Positions 51,975-63,189 of a stretch of 64,000 bases of DNA are shown here, piece after piece. The notes under the pieces are model-generated. The model was not told the DNA's origin and did not search any database. It was given only the letters and a program-made list of their open reading frames with translations. Origin of the DNA: Diorhabda sublineata (Eukaryota > Arthropoda > Insecta > Coleoptera > Chrysomelidae); the NCBI RefSeq assembly GCF_026230105.1, contig NC_079480.1, positions 9,280,488 to 9,344,487 of the forward strand, in the 5' to 3' direction. Made by a program: the position numbers and the translations under genes. The first letter of the stretch is position 1; each line of letters starts with the position of its first letter.

Positions 51975-52790
51975 ATGGAGCGCGATATTTTTGGCCGCTT
52001 GTTGACAATTGCTCTTGAAAAGAAAATAGATATGGCACAATGTCTCTCATATCCATTATCACCAGCTCCACCTGCTTTGGTCCAATGTACTGGGGAAATG
52101 CACAAAACAGATAACTCCGCATTGACAAATACATTACGCCGCTTTACTGATCACATACCACCAATTCAAGTTAATGTAGATTTAATTGTTGGCTTTTACT
52201 TTTTATATCATTTAGGCCCCTAAACGTTCGATAAAATAGCAGAATTAATATTATCAAAAATTTGCAATACAACTTTGTCTGAAATTCACATAATTTTTGA
52301 TCAGTATTTTATTCCTTCCATTAAAGATACAGAAAGGCAAAATCGCAATGAAATGGATACATCTTATTCAATATCAGGACCAGCACAGAAAAAAAACCTA
52401 AATTGATAATTTAAGAAGTATGGAAATATTGCAAGAATATACTTGTAAAATTTATGGAATAAGTTGTAATGATGTAAATGATTATTAATGTTTCAAAATC
52501 GATTTAAGTCAACATCTGTAGCAGAATATTTTATGAAAAAGATTGGATTCGACTCAACTTCCACTATGTTGGAAATTACTGAAATAAAAAATTATACGAA
52601 CCATTTATGTAATTTCAATGTGGCAAAATGCTACAAAGGCTAATTGCATCAATTTCTCACACAGTTAATGACAAGAAAATTGAGCCGCTTTGGTTCGAAG
52701 ATGATCCGACACCTCTCTTATGTTGAAGACATTGTAATGGACGATGATCATGACGATAGTGATGATAATGATCATGATAACATTTAATAA
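51975..52790 (+). pseudogene. Relic of uncharacterised arthropod TE protein (N- and C-terminal parts)
   Basis: The 82-codon frame reads ERDIFGRLLTIALEKKIDMA, then LSYPLSPAPPALVQCTGEMH and KTDNSAL, then VNVDLIVGFYFLYHLG. These match 'RD-FGRLL-IALEKKIDM---LSYPLTPVPLSL---DG-MHKT-KS-L---L' and 'VDV-IIDG-YFLH'. A stop after GP is followed in frame by TFDKIAELILSKIC and SEIHIIFDQYFIPSIKDTER ('-I-IIFD-YF-PSIKD-E'). The middle domain is missing. From ~52420: MEILQEYTCKIYG ('LE-FVC-LYG'), and at ~52660 VNDKKIEPLWFEDDPTPLL ('---L-PLWF-GD--P--L'), then an acidic EDIVMDDDHDDSDDNDHDN tail. Related to, but not the same family branch as, the relic at 46770-47475. Function unknown. Confidence 0.65.
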
Positions 52791-52794
52791 TAAT

Positions 52795-53691
52795 TCCATA
52801 TATATGTTTTAATGTGTATTTTTAGGTATTAAGTTTTTTATTAATTTTTGCGTCAATTTGTTTAGTACTTGGTTTAGTCGTTTGGAGACAATTCTCTCCT
52901 CTCAGATCTGTGAGGCATACACTATTTTGGATTTATGGATGTATCTTCTTCATTATAGTAGAACTAACTAAAATTATCGTCTGTAGCAGCCACGTAGTAG
53001 CCTTGAAGATTGCTAGGATGACTCTTAAATATTTGCACTGCTTGCTGTACTGCATTTCTGTGATTTCCATCTCACTTGTAGTGTCTTATGAAGACCACAA
53101 CCACAGTATTCATGTGAATAACCCAGCGTCCTGTATTTTTGCTCCATTACTTTCAGAGCTCATCTTATCTGTTCACTTGTGCTCATTTTTTTATCTCGTT
53201 TTGAAAATATCTTCAGCCATTCAGTTTAGCTGTTCTTATTTTTATCCCGTAATCCTCTCTGGTCATTTATTATAAAATAACTGTTTAAATAACAAATATG
53301 AATACCATACTTTATACTTCAACTTAAATGAGCACACCTTCGTCACCTGATACTAGGTACTGAGCAAACCCTTGACTTTTAGTCTACATATAGATCCTCG
53401 CCAATATTAATTTTTCTAATATTTATAAGCTTTTATGGAATAATTACATTTAATAATTTTATATCTGTTATACGAAGCAAGAATAAAGCAAATTTACACA
53501 ATACACAACAAGACGAAATTACATAACCGAATTACATAATATTATTGCAGCTGCCAAACATTCGAAACAATAGCCATCGGCTAGAGTGGTTAGTTACCAT
53601 TTTCGCAGTTGGTACTCGTTTCTACCTCAATTTTTGATAATCAAATATGTGAATAAAGGAGTTTGCAGGAACATTCGTACAAGTTGTAATA
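52795..53691. other. No confident gene; 121-codon hydrophobic frame
   Basis: The frame 52910-53275 (121 codons) has several hydrophobic stretches (FIIVELTKIIVCSS, LLYCISVISISLVVSY) but no recognisable family. The antisense reading contains EMQYSKQCKYLRVIL, faintly like a LINE 'Q--KYLGV-I' block, so it may be a shadow of an eroded LINE. Treat as unassigned. Confidence 0.35.
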
Positions 53692-54619
53692 CGAGGATGT
53701 ATTGAAAAATTCTTAGCCTACTATAGAACCAAACAAAATTTCAATGTCAAAATATTCTCATCTTAATTGCATACATTTATTACAACGAACCTGCAACGTC
53801 TCTAGACCTTTCAAAAAAAATGTTTCTTTTTGCTCCTCAAACCATACCTCCACAGCTTTTATTACCTCCTCGTTGGAAGAAAAGTTACGACCTTTTAAGC
53901 TTTTTTTCAGTTGAGGAAAGAGATAATAGTCGGACGGAGCTAAATCTGGTGAATAAGAGGGGTGTACTAGTAATTCAAACCCTAAATCACGAATTTTTTG
54001 CATGGCAACATGAGATTTGTGGGCAGTTGCGTTGTCTTGCAAAAACAAAATACCTTTGGATAGCTTTCCACGTTTTTTCTTTTCAATTTCTTATCCAAAA
54101 AATCAATCATGATTACTCCATGGCAATCCCAAAAAACTGAAGCAAGAACTTTTCCAGCAGATTTTTGGACACGAAACTTCTTAGGTCTTGGAGAACCAGA
54201 GAGTCGCCATTCCATCGATTGTTGCTTTGTTTCTGCGTCGTAGAAATGTACCCAAGTCTCATCCATAGTAACAATTCGCTTTAAGAAGTCTACATCGTTC
54301 TCAAATCGAGCACAGATCGAACGCAATGCTTCTACCCTTGTACGCTTTTGGTCAACATTCAAACAATTGGGAATCCATTCTACAGCAATTTTTCTTATGT
54401 CCAAATTGACGTGAACTATATGATCAACGCATTCGTATGAAATATTCAGTGCTTCAGATATCCGTTTTAGCGCAATTCGACGGTCTGATAAAATCGTGTC
54501 ATGAACTGCATCGATCTTTACGAGGATAGACACAGAAACTGGCCTCCCGATCGGTCATATTCACTGGAAAATTTACCTCTTTTGAAGCTTGCAGTACCAT
54601 TTTCCACAGTCGCTTACGA
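53692..54619 (-). mobile_element. Mariner, copy 3 of 3, 5' truncated
   Basis: Same family and strand as copy 1. The 3' inverted repeat CGAGGATGTATTGAAAAATT begins at 53692 next to TA. Homology to copy 1 ends near 54619 (cgcttacga), just inside the N-terminal coding region, so ~370 bp including the other terminus are gone. An internal deletion of ~65 bp relative to copy 1 (around 54090) fuses distal parts out of frame. Confidence 0.85.
53758..54533 (-). pseudogene. Mariner transposase, copy 3
   Basis: Two long open frames cover most of the catalytic domain. Frame 54533-53982 (183 codons) has ALKRISEALNISYECVDHIV, RIVTMDETWVHFYDAETKQQ (first catalytic Asp) and VLASVFWDCHGVIMIDFLDK. Frame 54048-53758 (96 codons) has FLQDNATAHKSHVAM (second Asp, with Pro to Thr in the 'DNAPAH' motif) and YSPDLAPSDYYLFPQLKKSL (third Asp), ending CNKCMQLR. 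All three DD34D aspartates are kept; the break between frames comes from the ~65-bp deletion. The best-preserved transposase in the window, but not functional as it stands. Confidence 0.85.
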
Positions 54620-56880
54620 CTGAGAATTTGACAATTGGGGAGGTAGTTACCTTGTTCTTTTAGTCAGCGACCGTGGTAGCGTTAAGATCAATTTTTCCAG
54701 AGAGTATTGAAAAACGGGATTTAGTCGGCCTAAAGGAGCCTTCCGCCGATTTAAAAAATTCTGGAATATTGAATTGTTAATTGACTTCCAAGAAGAAGTA
54801 AATATAAGTTCCCTTCGTTCAAAATGAAGGTAAGACCTTTTTTTAGAAAAGCAGAAATAGTTCTAAATGTTAAAAACTTAATTTATAAATTATTTCTTTC
54901 AATAGCCTATAAATTGGCGAAATTTTTCACAGATTGTATTTTTCTTTTTAATTTAATTAGGGACTTAGTTTTGGACATAGGACCTTTATTGGGGTTTAAA
55001 CCTTAGACGACCTTAATTTGGATTTAACGTCAAACTTTGACTCGTGGAACTACCTAGTAGACGATAGACTGAATGAACTTCTATGGTTCCTGACCGCATT
55101 ATTTCCTGTAAACCAAAACTCATGAGTTTTGCCGGGTAACTTTTGTTAACCAGTTTTTTTATATAATTTCAAATAAATATTTTATTTTCAACAAGTAGCT
55201 TTATTGCTAAAGATACCTCAACCTATTTCGATACTTATCTCAGTTTAGGTTAAAAAACTGGAGTGGAGCCCCATTTGGAACTTGAAAGCATACCAAATTT
55301 CTGTACATATTAGACACAGCAAAATCTTGCAACGAACCCTGACAACATATATTAAGATGATGAGCTTAGTCGGCGGCCAAAATTGACCTTTTAGTTTACA
55401 CTCTGCTTTATTTTACGTCTACGACGAGCAGGGTACTTTGTTTTCAAGTACTTTAAAATGAAATTATCTTGACTTTTGTTATCCTTATTTGCGTAAAATG
55501 CAGCGCGAAATTTTCTGATGTTTTATGTTTCCCTAAAATTAATTTCAAGTCTGATAAGGTTTTTGGTGCATAACTGAAACAAACAAGAAAAATGAATTTA
55601 TTTATTTCATATAACAAGCCCGCCAGTGCTATTTACCACGTGCTTACCACGTGAGTGAAGTTGCGGGCGTGATGTTATATAGCCTAGCCTTCCTCTATAA
55701 ATAAGCTATTATTCTTATAGAAGACCGTCATTGTGAAAGAAAAAGTACATCACCATTGCATAAAACCATTCATTTGCGGCCAAGAGAAAGGACTTACCGT
55801 TCTTGCTTTTCCTTGTTGCGTTTTCATTCTTTCTCATTAAGGACTCTCTTCCTTGCTTTGTTAGCAGTCACTGGAGCAATGTTTATTTCCATTTTAAACA
55901 ATAAAAACACAAGAAATTCAATTAAATATCATAAGAATCACGTACGAAAACAATAGTGGCGGCCATAATGGCTCCTGTGCTGTGATTGTGTCGTTTTTGA
56001 ATCTCATTCTGATCATAAAAGACTTTTTTGTTAGGAATAGTAGCGGTTTTAACATATACTGTAAATAAAGAACCATAAATAAAGTATCCAAATGTTGACT
56101 GACTATAAAATCTATTTTTTTGGATAGAGGCGTATTTGTACTTAGACCCTTCAGGTGTAGTTTCAAAGTTCAGCAATGGAATTGAAAATGAATTTATTCG
56201 TTTCTTGTATGTGATGTAAACATTTTCCAAATAATTTTGATGTTTTTTTGTATCTGCTATTGGAAATTTCTATTTTAAATTCAATATAACTCAACCCAAT
56301 TACATATTTTTATACTCTAATATCGTAAAACTTTGATAAAAATGGTTAGGAGGAAATTTAACTACTTATAAACGGATACAGAAAGTGTTTATAACTCCTG
56401 GGACCGAAGTTATCGACACAATTTCCGTTGGAAACCCATTTTCATATTCATTTAGATTAACATTCTCATAATTTATACAATTGGTTCTGTAGATTGATAT
56501 GTTGACTGTACGAAAATGTCTTTTAGGAAAGAGGCTGATTCTTTAAGTAATTACCTACTTGGCGTATAATTTCATATAGAATATAAATTACTTATATTTT
56601 TGATTATTATATACCAAAATCTCATTCCCTCTTCATATGAAAATGGTCGGAGGAGAGAGAAACGAAAAAAGTTATTATTATTATTAAACTATTAATTCTT
56701 TACCGCACATTTACCAAAACATATGCATAATAAACTAAATTATGGGATCAATAAACTATGGTTATAGATGAACGCCGCCTGGTTCCTAAAAGCAGTTGTA
56801 CTGGGTAAAAAAACTAGTTTGTGAATTTGTGACAAACAGAGAAACAAGCAATTTATACAGCGTTACTTCAAAATAACTTA
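54620..56880. other. No gene recognised; a palindrome and an E-box pair
   Basis: Frames at 54824-55006, 55756-55956 and the overlapping minus frames 55918-56230 have no motif. Contains the perfect 16-bp palindrome AAAACTCATGAGTTTT (55115-55130) and a promoter-like cluster listed separately. Confidence 0.45.
55637..55703 (+). promoter_or_regulatory. Tandem CACGTG E-boxes with TATA-like box
   Basis: CACGTG at 55637-55642 and 55648-55653 (11 bp apart, one helical turn), then TATAAATA at 55696-55703. The downstream frame has no ATG start and no motif, so no target gene is evident. Confidence 0.25.
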
Positions 56881-57607
56881 GGCCGGGTTTTTCTTCGCTT
56901 CCTAACTATTATTTACCGAATAACCAAAAATTCGTTGTCGTCACCTTCTAATAAAGTAAACCTCCGAATTAATCGAGTTATTTGCCAAATAAGTTATTAT
57001 GCAGTCACAAGTATCAATTAAATAGTTTAGTAGAAACTTTTATATACATCAAAAGTGGTTTGTTTCTTTATTATATCTATTCTTGATTAGTTCATTTTTG
57101 CAAATATTCGTCAAACAAATAATTGAATATTTAATATAGATACTTTTCAAGATTTAGATTTGTTTGGCCAAGAACTGATTGAGGAAATACAGAAAATTTT
57201 AGAACAAGCTTATTCCGTTCGTCATTACAATTTTTTGTCCGATGGTGAAATTTTTTGACCATTTTCTTTTTCCTTTCCTATCAATTATTTTCAATATAAA
57301 CTATAATTTTCAGACCAACACATATTTCTCACACTAGCGAGTACTTCAACATTAACAAAACACGTTCAAATTTAATTACGCACAGATCGTTGTCACAAAC
57401 ACAAATCATAGAAAGCCGTCAATAGAAAATCGTTTTTTCGCTTATTTCTTTCCTTATTCTTCTTTCATGGTGTTACCAGCGACAAATACTTATTAGTTCG
57501 GATTTAAACCAACTGGGGTAAACATTTATTCAACAATTAAAAGTTCCAATAAAGTTATGTGACTAATAATTATTTAGCACTTTATTAGAACGCGAAAAAA
57601 CCGGCCC
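56881..57607. mobile_element. PIF/Harbinger MITE with TTA duplication
   Basis: Ends GGCCGGGTTTTTCTTCG (56881) and, reversed, GGGCCGGTTTTTTCGCG (from 57607) are inverted repeats, continuing as 'taactattatttaccgaataacc' against its counterpart. Flanks are TTA at 56878-56880 and 57608-57610, the 3-bp duplication typical of Harbinger. The right arm (reverse) matches the relic at 3350 for ~400 bp. On the minus strand the interior from the shared ATG at ~57272 gives a short broken frame. 727 bp. Confidence 0.85.
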
Positions 57608-57610
57608 TTA

Positions 57611-58750
57611 GTATTATTCTTTTAAACTGTTCACCATGTATAGATTCTTATTTTTTTATAATCAAATTAACTACAATAATTGTTCACAATCACATGATCT
57701 CACTTCATTCATTCTGCAGTTATTGAGAAAAATAATTTACCTTTTTCTCATAAAATTAATTATATATTATTATTCTATTGCCTTCCTTATTTTACAGAAT
57801 GTTATCGGCATTTTATTTCTCAGTTCATTCCGATTAGTTGTTTTATAAACAAGATTTTTTAGATACCTACAGAAAAAACTAAGAGCTAGCTGGAGACTGT
57901 ATTGTGGCTTTTTTCAAATCTGACTGTTTTGGCATACTTCATTTTAGTAATTTTGAACAGCAAATTTTAAGTGTAATGTTGCACCATCCTACTGGAACCG
58001 AACATCATCAAAATTGAAAAATTTTGAACTACCATTTGAAGGCGAGAACTCTTCTTCCGAAAGTTACACAATTCTCCAAGCTGCAGTTGAGACACGTATC
58101 ATTAAATATGCGAGCGTAGCCTTTCACTATAAAAACCGTTATATTTTCTTGTTCGGTAAACATAGTTATCTAATTATAATAAACACCTTTCACTAATGAC
58201 AATTGGAAATAATTCATGACATTAAAACATTATTATGGACAGAAAAACCTGCTACTTTGGAACGTTTAGATATAGAATAATGTGGTCTTGACGTGCTTTT
58301 GACAGGAAATAATTATTGACAAATTATTAAGGAGTAAAGATGCGCCCTGTAGATTTCCAAACAGCTTTTGCAGATGGCATGAAACAAAAATTATTTCAAC
58401 ATTTTTTTTTTTTGTAAACTAGAAATCGAAATATTAGCAAGCTAGGATACTTTATGAGCACACTGTATAATATTCTTTTCCAAAAAAAAGTTTGAACAGC
58501 AGTCGAATATTAATATTGTGAATTGTTTAATCAAATATGTGGTTTAACTACCCGACATTTCTCTAAACGATTCGTTAAAATTCTTGGCACCCACATCATA
58601 AGTACGAACTTACAAGACGTGTCATTTCTGTCTTTGAAGAATTGATTAATCTTTTCATGATCAATAGACATAAAATTGTATGGAACATGTATATACCTAA
58701 AAATCATCATAAATTTGTACATAAATTAAATCTAATTTATTTTTAGAATC
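57611..58750. other. No gene recognised
   Basis: AT-rich; short frames at 57636-57848, 58014-58196 and 58531-58722 (minus) without motif. Confidence 0.5.
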
Positions 58751-58754
58751 TATA

Positions 58755-59580
58755 TGAACAATTACAATTATTATCTGATGAACATGGATATAGAATGGGT
58801 CACTGCTCCCTAAAGGTATTGTTTTATGCAGACGATGGTATTGCCGTAGCAGAAAATATAGACGACTTACAACGTCTACTATATAAGATGAAAATTTATG
58901 CCGAAAAATTTAAAATGAATATCTCAGTCAACAAGACACAATCAATGGTAATATCAAAAAATTCTATTAGATGCAAATTGGCAGTCGATAGCGGAATAAT
59001 ACAGCAGGTATCAAGATTCAATTACCTGGGAGTAAATATATCTAGTGAAGAACGATGAAAGCATCAAAAGTCAGCGGCTGTCTGAGAGATATAGTGTGGA
59101 GAAACAAAGCGATGAGCTCACAGAGCAAGATCAGAATTTTTAAAACGTGTGTGAGACCTATTCTCACATATGCCTCAGAAACCAGAGCTGAGACAACAAC
59201 AACAAAAAGAATAATGAGAACCACAGTGTTGGAAATACTGCGAACCATCAAGGGAGTCACCCTCAGGGACCGAATAAGGAGTGATGACATAAAAGAAGAA
59301 TTGCGGGTAGAGAATGTGGTGAGATGGGTCAGGACACGAAAAAGATTCTGAAGGGATCACGGAGGATGAATGCTAGAGGACAGATAAGCAAAATGGGCTA
59401 AAACTCAGCGACCGAACACACGCAGACTTGTAGATAGACCACCAAATAGGTGGTACGAGAGCTGGAGTTCAGCTTCTCAGGAAGATCCAGGAAGAGGGCC
59501 AAACGTACAAGATTGAACAGGACCTGGTCCTATTGAAAGAGGAAGGAGGAGATCTGTGGAATAAGTTATATTTGCAAAAT
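58755..59580 (+). pseudogene. LINE reverse transcriptase relic with YADD
   Basis: The frame 58795-59058 has LKVLFYADDGIAVAENIDDL (intact catalytic YADD near 58825), KFKMNISVNKTQSMVISKNS ('----MN-S-NKTK-M--SK') and QVSRFNYLGVNISS ('Q---FKYLG--IS'). The next frame (59055-59351) continues KASKVSGCLRDIVWRNKAMS, KIRIFKTCVRPILTYASETR ('K-RIYKT-IRPI-TY--ETR') and ILRTIKGVTLRDRIRSDDIK. A third adds RPNTRRLVDRPPNRWYESW ('RP--R-GRP--RW-D'). The two frames differ by one small deletion at 59058. Among the best-kept LINE pieces here, and it still lacks the N-terminal half. Clade not assigned. Confidence 0.85.
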
Positions 59581-59584
59581 GATA

Positions 59585-60750
59585 TAAAAACTTTTTCGTC
59601 TATTTTTGATTGTTGTGAAGGTCGCCGGTTAATTGAAAACATATAAGAAATTGTTGATGGTGGGCCTCTAATAATTGAGGATCATGATTGATCATGAATA
59701 TATGAATCCAACATTTGAGAAATGGTTACCTAATTGTTCATTTATCATAGGTATCGGAATCAAATAAATCTTTAACTACTACTAAAATTACCAAAGTTTG
59801 ATTTATAATATCAAAATCATTCCTAACAGGTATTTGGCGTACATCATCCAATGTAAATTATGAGATGTTTCTATTAAGAAACTGATGTACATCATACAAT
59901 TCAAAAGTAGTGTTGTTCCTATCAAGAATCTGACTACGATGAGTGGAGGTAAAAATAACTTCTGCTTAAGTATGAAAAAAAATTAATTTTAAAACAGAAG
60001 AGACTTTAGATCAAGAACATTTAGAAGCATTAATATATCAAAAGGTCTAAGAAATAAGAAATATATGAATTGTAACGAAGTCTTCGCAAATTATATTATG
60101 AGCGCAAATTATATTATTGGGAACATGGCAACGAAACACCAAAGTGGACTAACTTTAATATATTTTCTGACCTTTCGAATACTTATATATTCATCGCCCT
60201 GGAAATAATTAATTAAGATTTTCGGTAATTTTTGATAGTATAAATGCTTGTATAAATTTTCAAACTCATAGAATTCAAAATTTAATATTCAAAATGACGT
60301 TGATAGAAATATTTCTATATCTATATATTTTCCAGCTAAGTGATGAAATCTTCAAGTTGAGATCGGAAACTTTTTAGACTTAATCCTCTCACAGTATAAT
60401 AATAATATATGATGAGTATTGTATTCTTTCCGCATTCTTATATATTCCGCACTTCAAGTTTATCGTTGCTTTTTTTTAAATAGGTACATAAAAAGTCGGG
60501 AAATTGCTCGATCCATGAAAATATAATTTTAGCATATAAATTGTCTTTACATAGATATGACACTTAATTTGAAATGCATACTATGAACTTATTCATATGG
60601 CGATAAAATTCCCATTTTGCATTGTAGATTATGATTATCAACTTTATTATAAAGGTAAATTTCCGAAACAGAAAATGATAATAGTTACTAAATCCAATAA
60701 GCAATGGACCTTCAATAAACCTCAAAGTTCAAAGGATTAAATCGTCTAGT
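59585..60750. other. No gene recognised
   Basis: AT-rich unique sequence. Confidence 0.5.
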
Positions 60751-60756
60751 CTCTAT

Positions 60757-60960
60757 TTAAACTACTGTTACATTCAACAATTTAAATCCTTTCGAACGCA
60801 TCCCACAATATACTGTTGGAACATTTTGTAATAATTTCACATTATTAATTATTATTGAATGATTATGTCTGATTAAACAATCTAGGTGGTTCTTAAACCA
60901 GATATTAAGAGACCTCTTAGTTTGCTCAACATACAACTCTTCTCCCAAATCTGTAGTTTA
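60757..60960 (-). pseudogene. GIY-YIG endonuclease fragment, Penelope-like
   Basis: The minus-strand frame reads GEELYVEQTKRSLNIWFKNH then LDCLIRHNHS. It matches the GIY-YIG core of Penelope-like retroelements ('-YVGQT-RSL--R--EH------NHS'), with the glycine of YVGQT replaced by Glu and the catalytic arginine position of 'SLKIRFKEH' replaced by Trp. INNVKLLQNVPTV then fits the later 'W-NVKIL--E-----R' segment after a deletion. Without those residues the nuclease would be inactive. Short and degraded, so other GIY-YIG families cannot be excluded. Confidence 0.5.
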
Positions 60961-60961
60961 C

Positions 60962-61904
60962 ACTTATGATTACCTAACAAGTGATAATATTTATAAATCA
61001 ATTTAAAAAAATAATTGAATGCACTCTTTTTGTTCTTTTTGATTTTCAGTTGGAAGTTGGAATCACGAAGCGATTTCTTAAGCCTATAACGATTATGTAC
61101 AACTATATCCTCAAATAGATTCTTTGTCTTATTATATCTATCAACGTGAGAAATAAGTCAAACAATGTACTAGTAATGAAAACTGGCCGTTTTATGTTGG
61201 ATAGAATGAAAAGAATCAGCCGGGATATATATGCTTGTAGCATAGTTTTGTTAACAATTCACTTATCGTTGTATTTTGACTAACGCACTAGTCACTTTAA
61301 AGCACTAGGGTGCTCAATATTAATCGTTAAAATTTCTTGCCAGTGTTATAAATGTCGTATACAATACATTATAGTAGATCCGTTTCTCAGACCGCGTCTA
61401 CGGAGGAAATAGTTAATCCTGATAACTTGATAAGGACTATGGGACAAAATTATTCGATTAGTGTATTTTCATCCGCCCTTGACAAGTCTACCGAATGAGA
61501 GTAAAAATCGAATCCAAAAATTTCATTATATTCTGCTCTGACGATGTAAATTTGTGAAATCATCTGTTTTTAAATGCATAATACTCGTAGTTTGAATTTA
61601 TCTGATCGTTTAAAGTGGTCAAAAATTATAGTATTATCATCGATCATCCATAAGTTTTCAAAATTTCAAATGAATCCGATGTTACAAATTTTAGCGTTAT
61701 TATATACTATTGAACCGAAAATAGTCGATTTTTATTCTTAAATTAACAGCTTACTAGATTAGTGTGAATTGTTTATTTGGCTTTTTAATTAATATTTTAG
61801 TATCTTCAAAGATTTTTTCCTGATCTTTAGCAGAACAGATACGAAAAAACCAGATTATTTCCCAAGTATATTTTAATATACCAGACTATATTATTGATTT
61901 AAAA
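60962..61904. other. No gene recognised
   Basis: May contain eroded Penelope-like sequence upstream of the GIY-YIG piece on the minus strand up to ~61150, but no block is legible. Confidence 0.4.
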
Positions 61905-62285
61905 GTTAGGATAACGGGAGAAATTAACAAAATAACCCCCGAGGTCATACAAAATGTTGTACGAGAATCCCAAAATCACCCCGATTATTGTCAAGAAGTG
62001 AATGGTGGTCATTTTGAATATTTAATTGTAAAGTACATTGAAGAATATATTGTAAATATTATGTGACATTATTATCTTCAGTCTACGTTAACTTTTGTAA
62101 TAGAGATATTATCAAAATTTTACATCTTAAAAATTAATTTTCTCAGTTATGATTGCACCAAATTGAAAAAACTTTATATTGCTGAACAGAGAATTAAAAT
62201 CCTTTAAGATGCCATACGACTCCCTTTCTTATTAAAAATTTTTATAGTACAAAATAACGCTAAAATTGAATTTATTCATTACATA
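61905..62285 (+). pseudogene. DUF4817-type transposase relic, copy B (C-terminus and 3' end)
   Basis: The reading REINKITPEVIQNVVRESQN, then HPDYCQEVNGGHFEYLIVKY ends the transposase ('R--YC-EV-GGHFEHL'), a solid match to the family C-terminus, with IEEYIVNIM before the stop at ~62063. The 3' non-coding region (62130-62285) matches copy A at 4945-5175 (TTCTCAGTTATGATTGCACC). Homology is lost at about 62290, where a LINE relic begins shortly after. Confidence 0.75.
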
Positions 62286-62334
62286 TCTGTATTGTATATC
62301 TTTCACTAACCACTCAAGTATACGAAAACTTTCT

Positions 62335-63130
62335 TTTTTTGATTCGGATCAATGGTCACACAATGATCAATTCACTTTATTCGCGGATGACACCAGTGTA
62401 ACCTGGAGTGGTCCAGATATACAAGCTCTACATTCGACCATGGCCAATGATCTCATAACTATTAAGTCCTGGTCTGTGTTTAAACACTGAAAAAATTTTA
62501 GTTTTATCATATTTAGGAACTTTAAAGCCTCGAAAACTCAATGATGACTCAATACAATCCTCAAATTCGATCAAATTTCTTGATCTAACGTCTTGACGGT
62601 GCCCTTCAATGGTCTGTACATATAGTAAACCTGACAAAAAAATAACCTCTCCTTGCTTTGCCATTAAATCTGTGTCTGAACAGCTCGATTCTCGTACTGC
62701 TTTAATAACTTACTACTCGTTATTCGAATTGCATCTTCCGTGTGGTTTGCCTTTCTGGAGTTCTTGTAGTTTGCACCTCTTCAATTCTATCTTCAAATTA
62801 CAAAGAACAGCTATTCGTTTTATTTATGGTTTGGGTAGTAGAACACATTGCGAATTATATATTGAAAAACACAAAATTCTAACTCTCCCCGTTCTCTTCA
62901 TTTTAGAATCTGTTTGTTTGGTTCGCAAACACTTCCATAACTTAACTGAGAGACCCATTCATACCTAAGCTACTAGAAGAAAGAACCTGGACATTTACTT
63001 GACGATTTACTTTTGATAAGTTTCGAGGTTTCACAAAGGCATTTCTGCTTGAAAGATCTTATTATTCTGTTACTGAATTCTATAATTTACCAGAGACTAA
63101 TATTGAATTCAAACATTATTTTGTATTTTA
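62335..63130 (+). pseudogene. Jockey/BS-type LINE, 3' half
   Basis: Frame 62266-62490 ends with QFTLFADDTSVTWSGPDIQA (catalytic FADD, 'LFADDTS---'), LHSTMANDLITIKSW. After frameshifts, 62609-62968 gives CFAIKSVSEQLDSRTALITY, YSLFELHLPCGLPFWSSCSL ('YYSLFESHLRYG--FWG-CS') and IFKLQRTAIRFIYGLGSRTH ('--KLQKRAIR-I-G---R---'), ILTLPVLFILESVCLVRKHF ('ILTLP-LFI-E---L-RK'). The last legible piece, RGFTKAFLLERSYYSVTEFYNL, lies near 63030-63090. It ends in an AT-rich repeat (63115-63185) that may be its 3' tail. Clearly a different LINE lineage from the one at 58.8 kb. Confidence 0.8.
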
Positions 63131-63185
63131 TTATATTTATATTTATATTTTATTTTATTATATTTATATATTTATATTATCTATA
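63115..63185. repeat. (TTTATA)n-like low-complexity tract
   Basis: Runs of 'tttatatttatattttat' directly after the LINE coding end; plausibly its 3' simple-repeat tail. Confidence 0.6.
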
Positions 63186-63189
63186 CTGA

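Noticed and set aside
52910..53275. 121-codon hydrophobic frame as a membrane protein gene
   Set aside because: No family motif, no supporting promoter or splice context, and the antisense reading weakly resembles eroded LINE sequence.
55918..56230. Two overlapping minus-strand frames of 82 and 102 codons
   Set aside because: They overlap in different frames and neither shows a domain; likely chance in AT-rich DNA.
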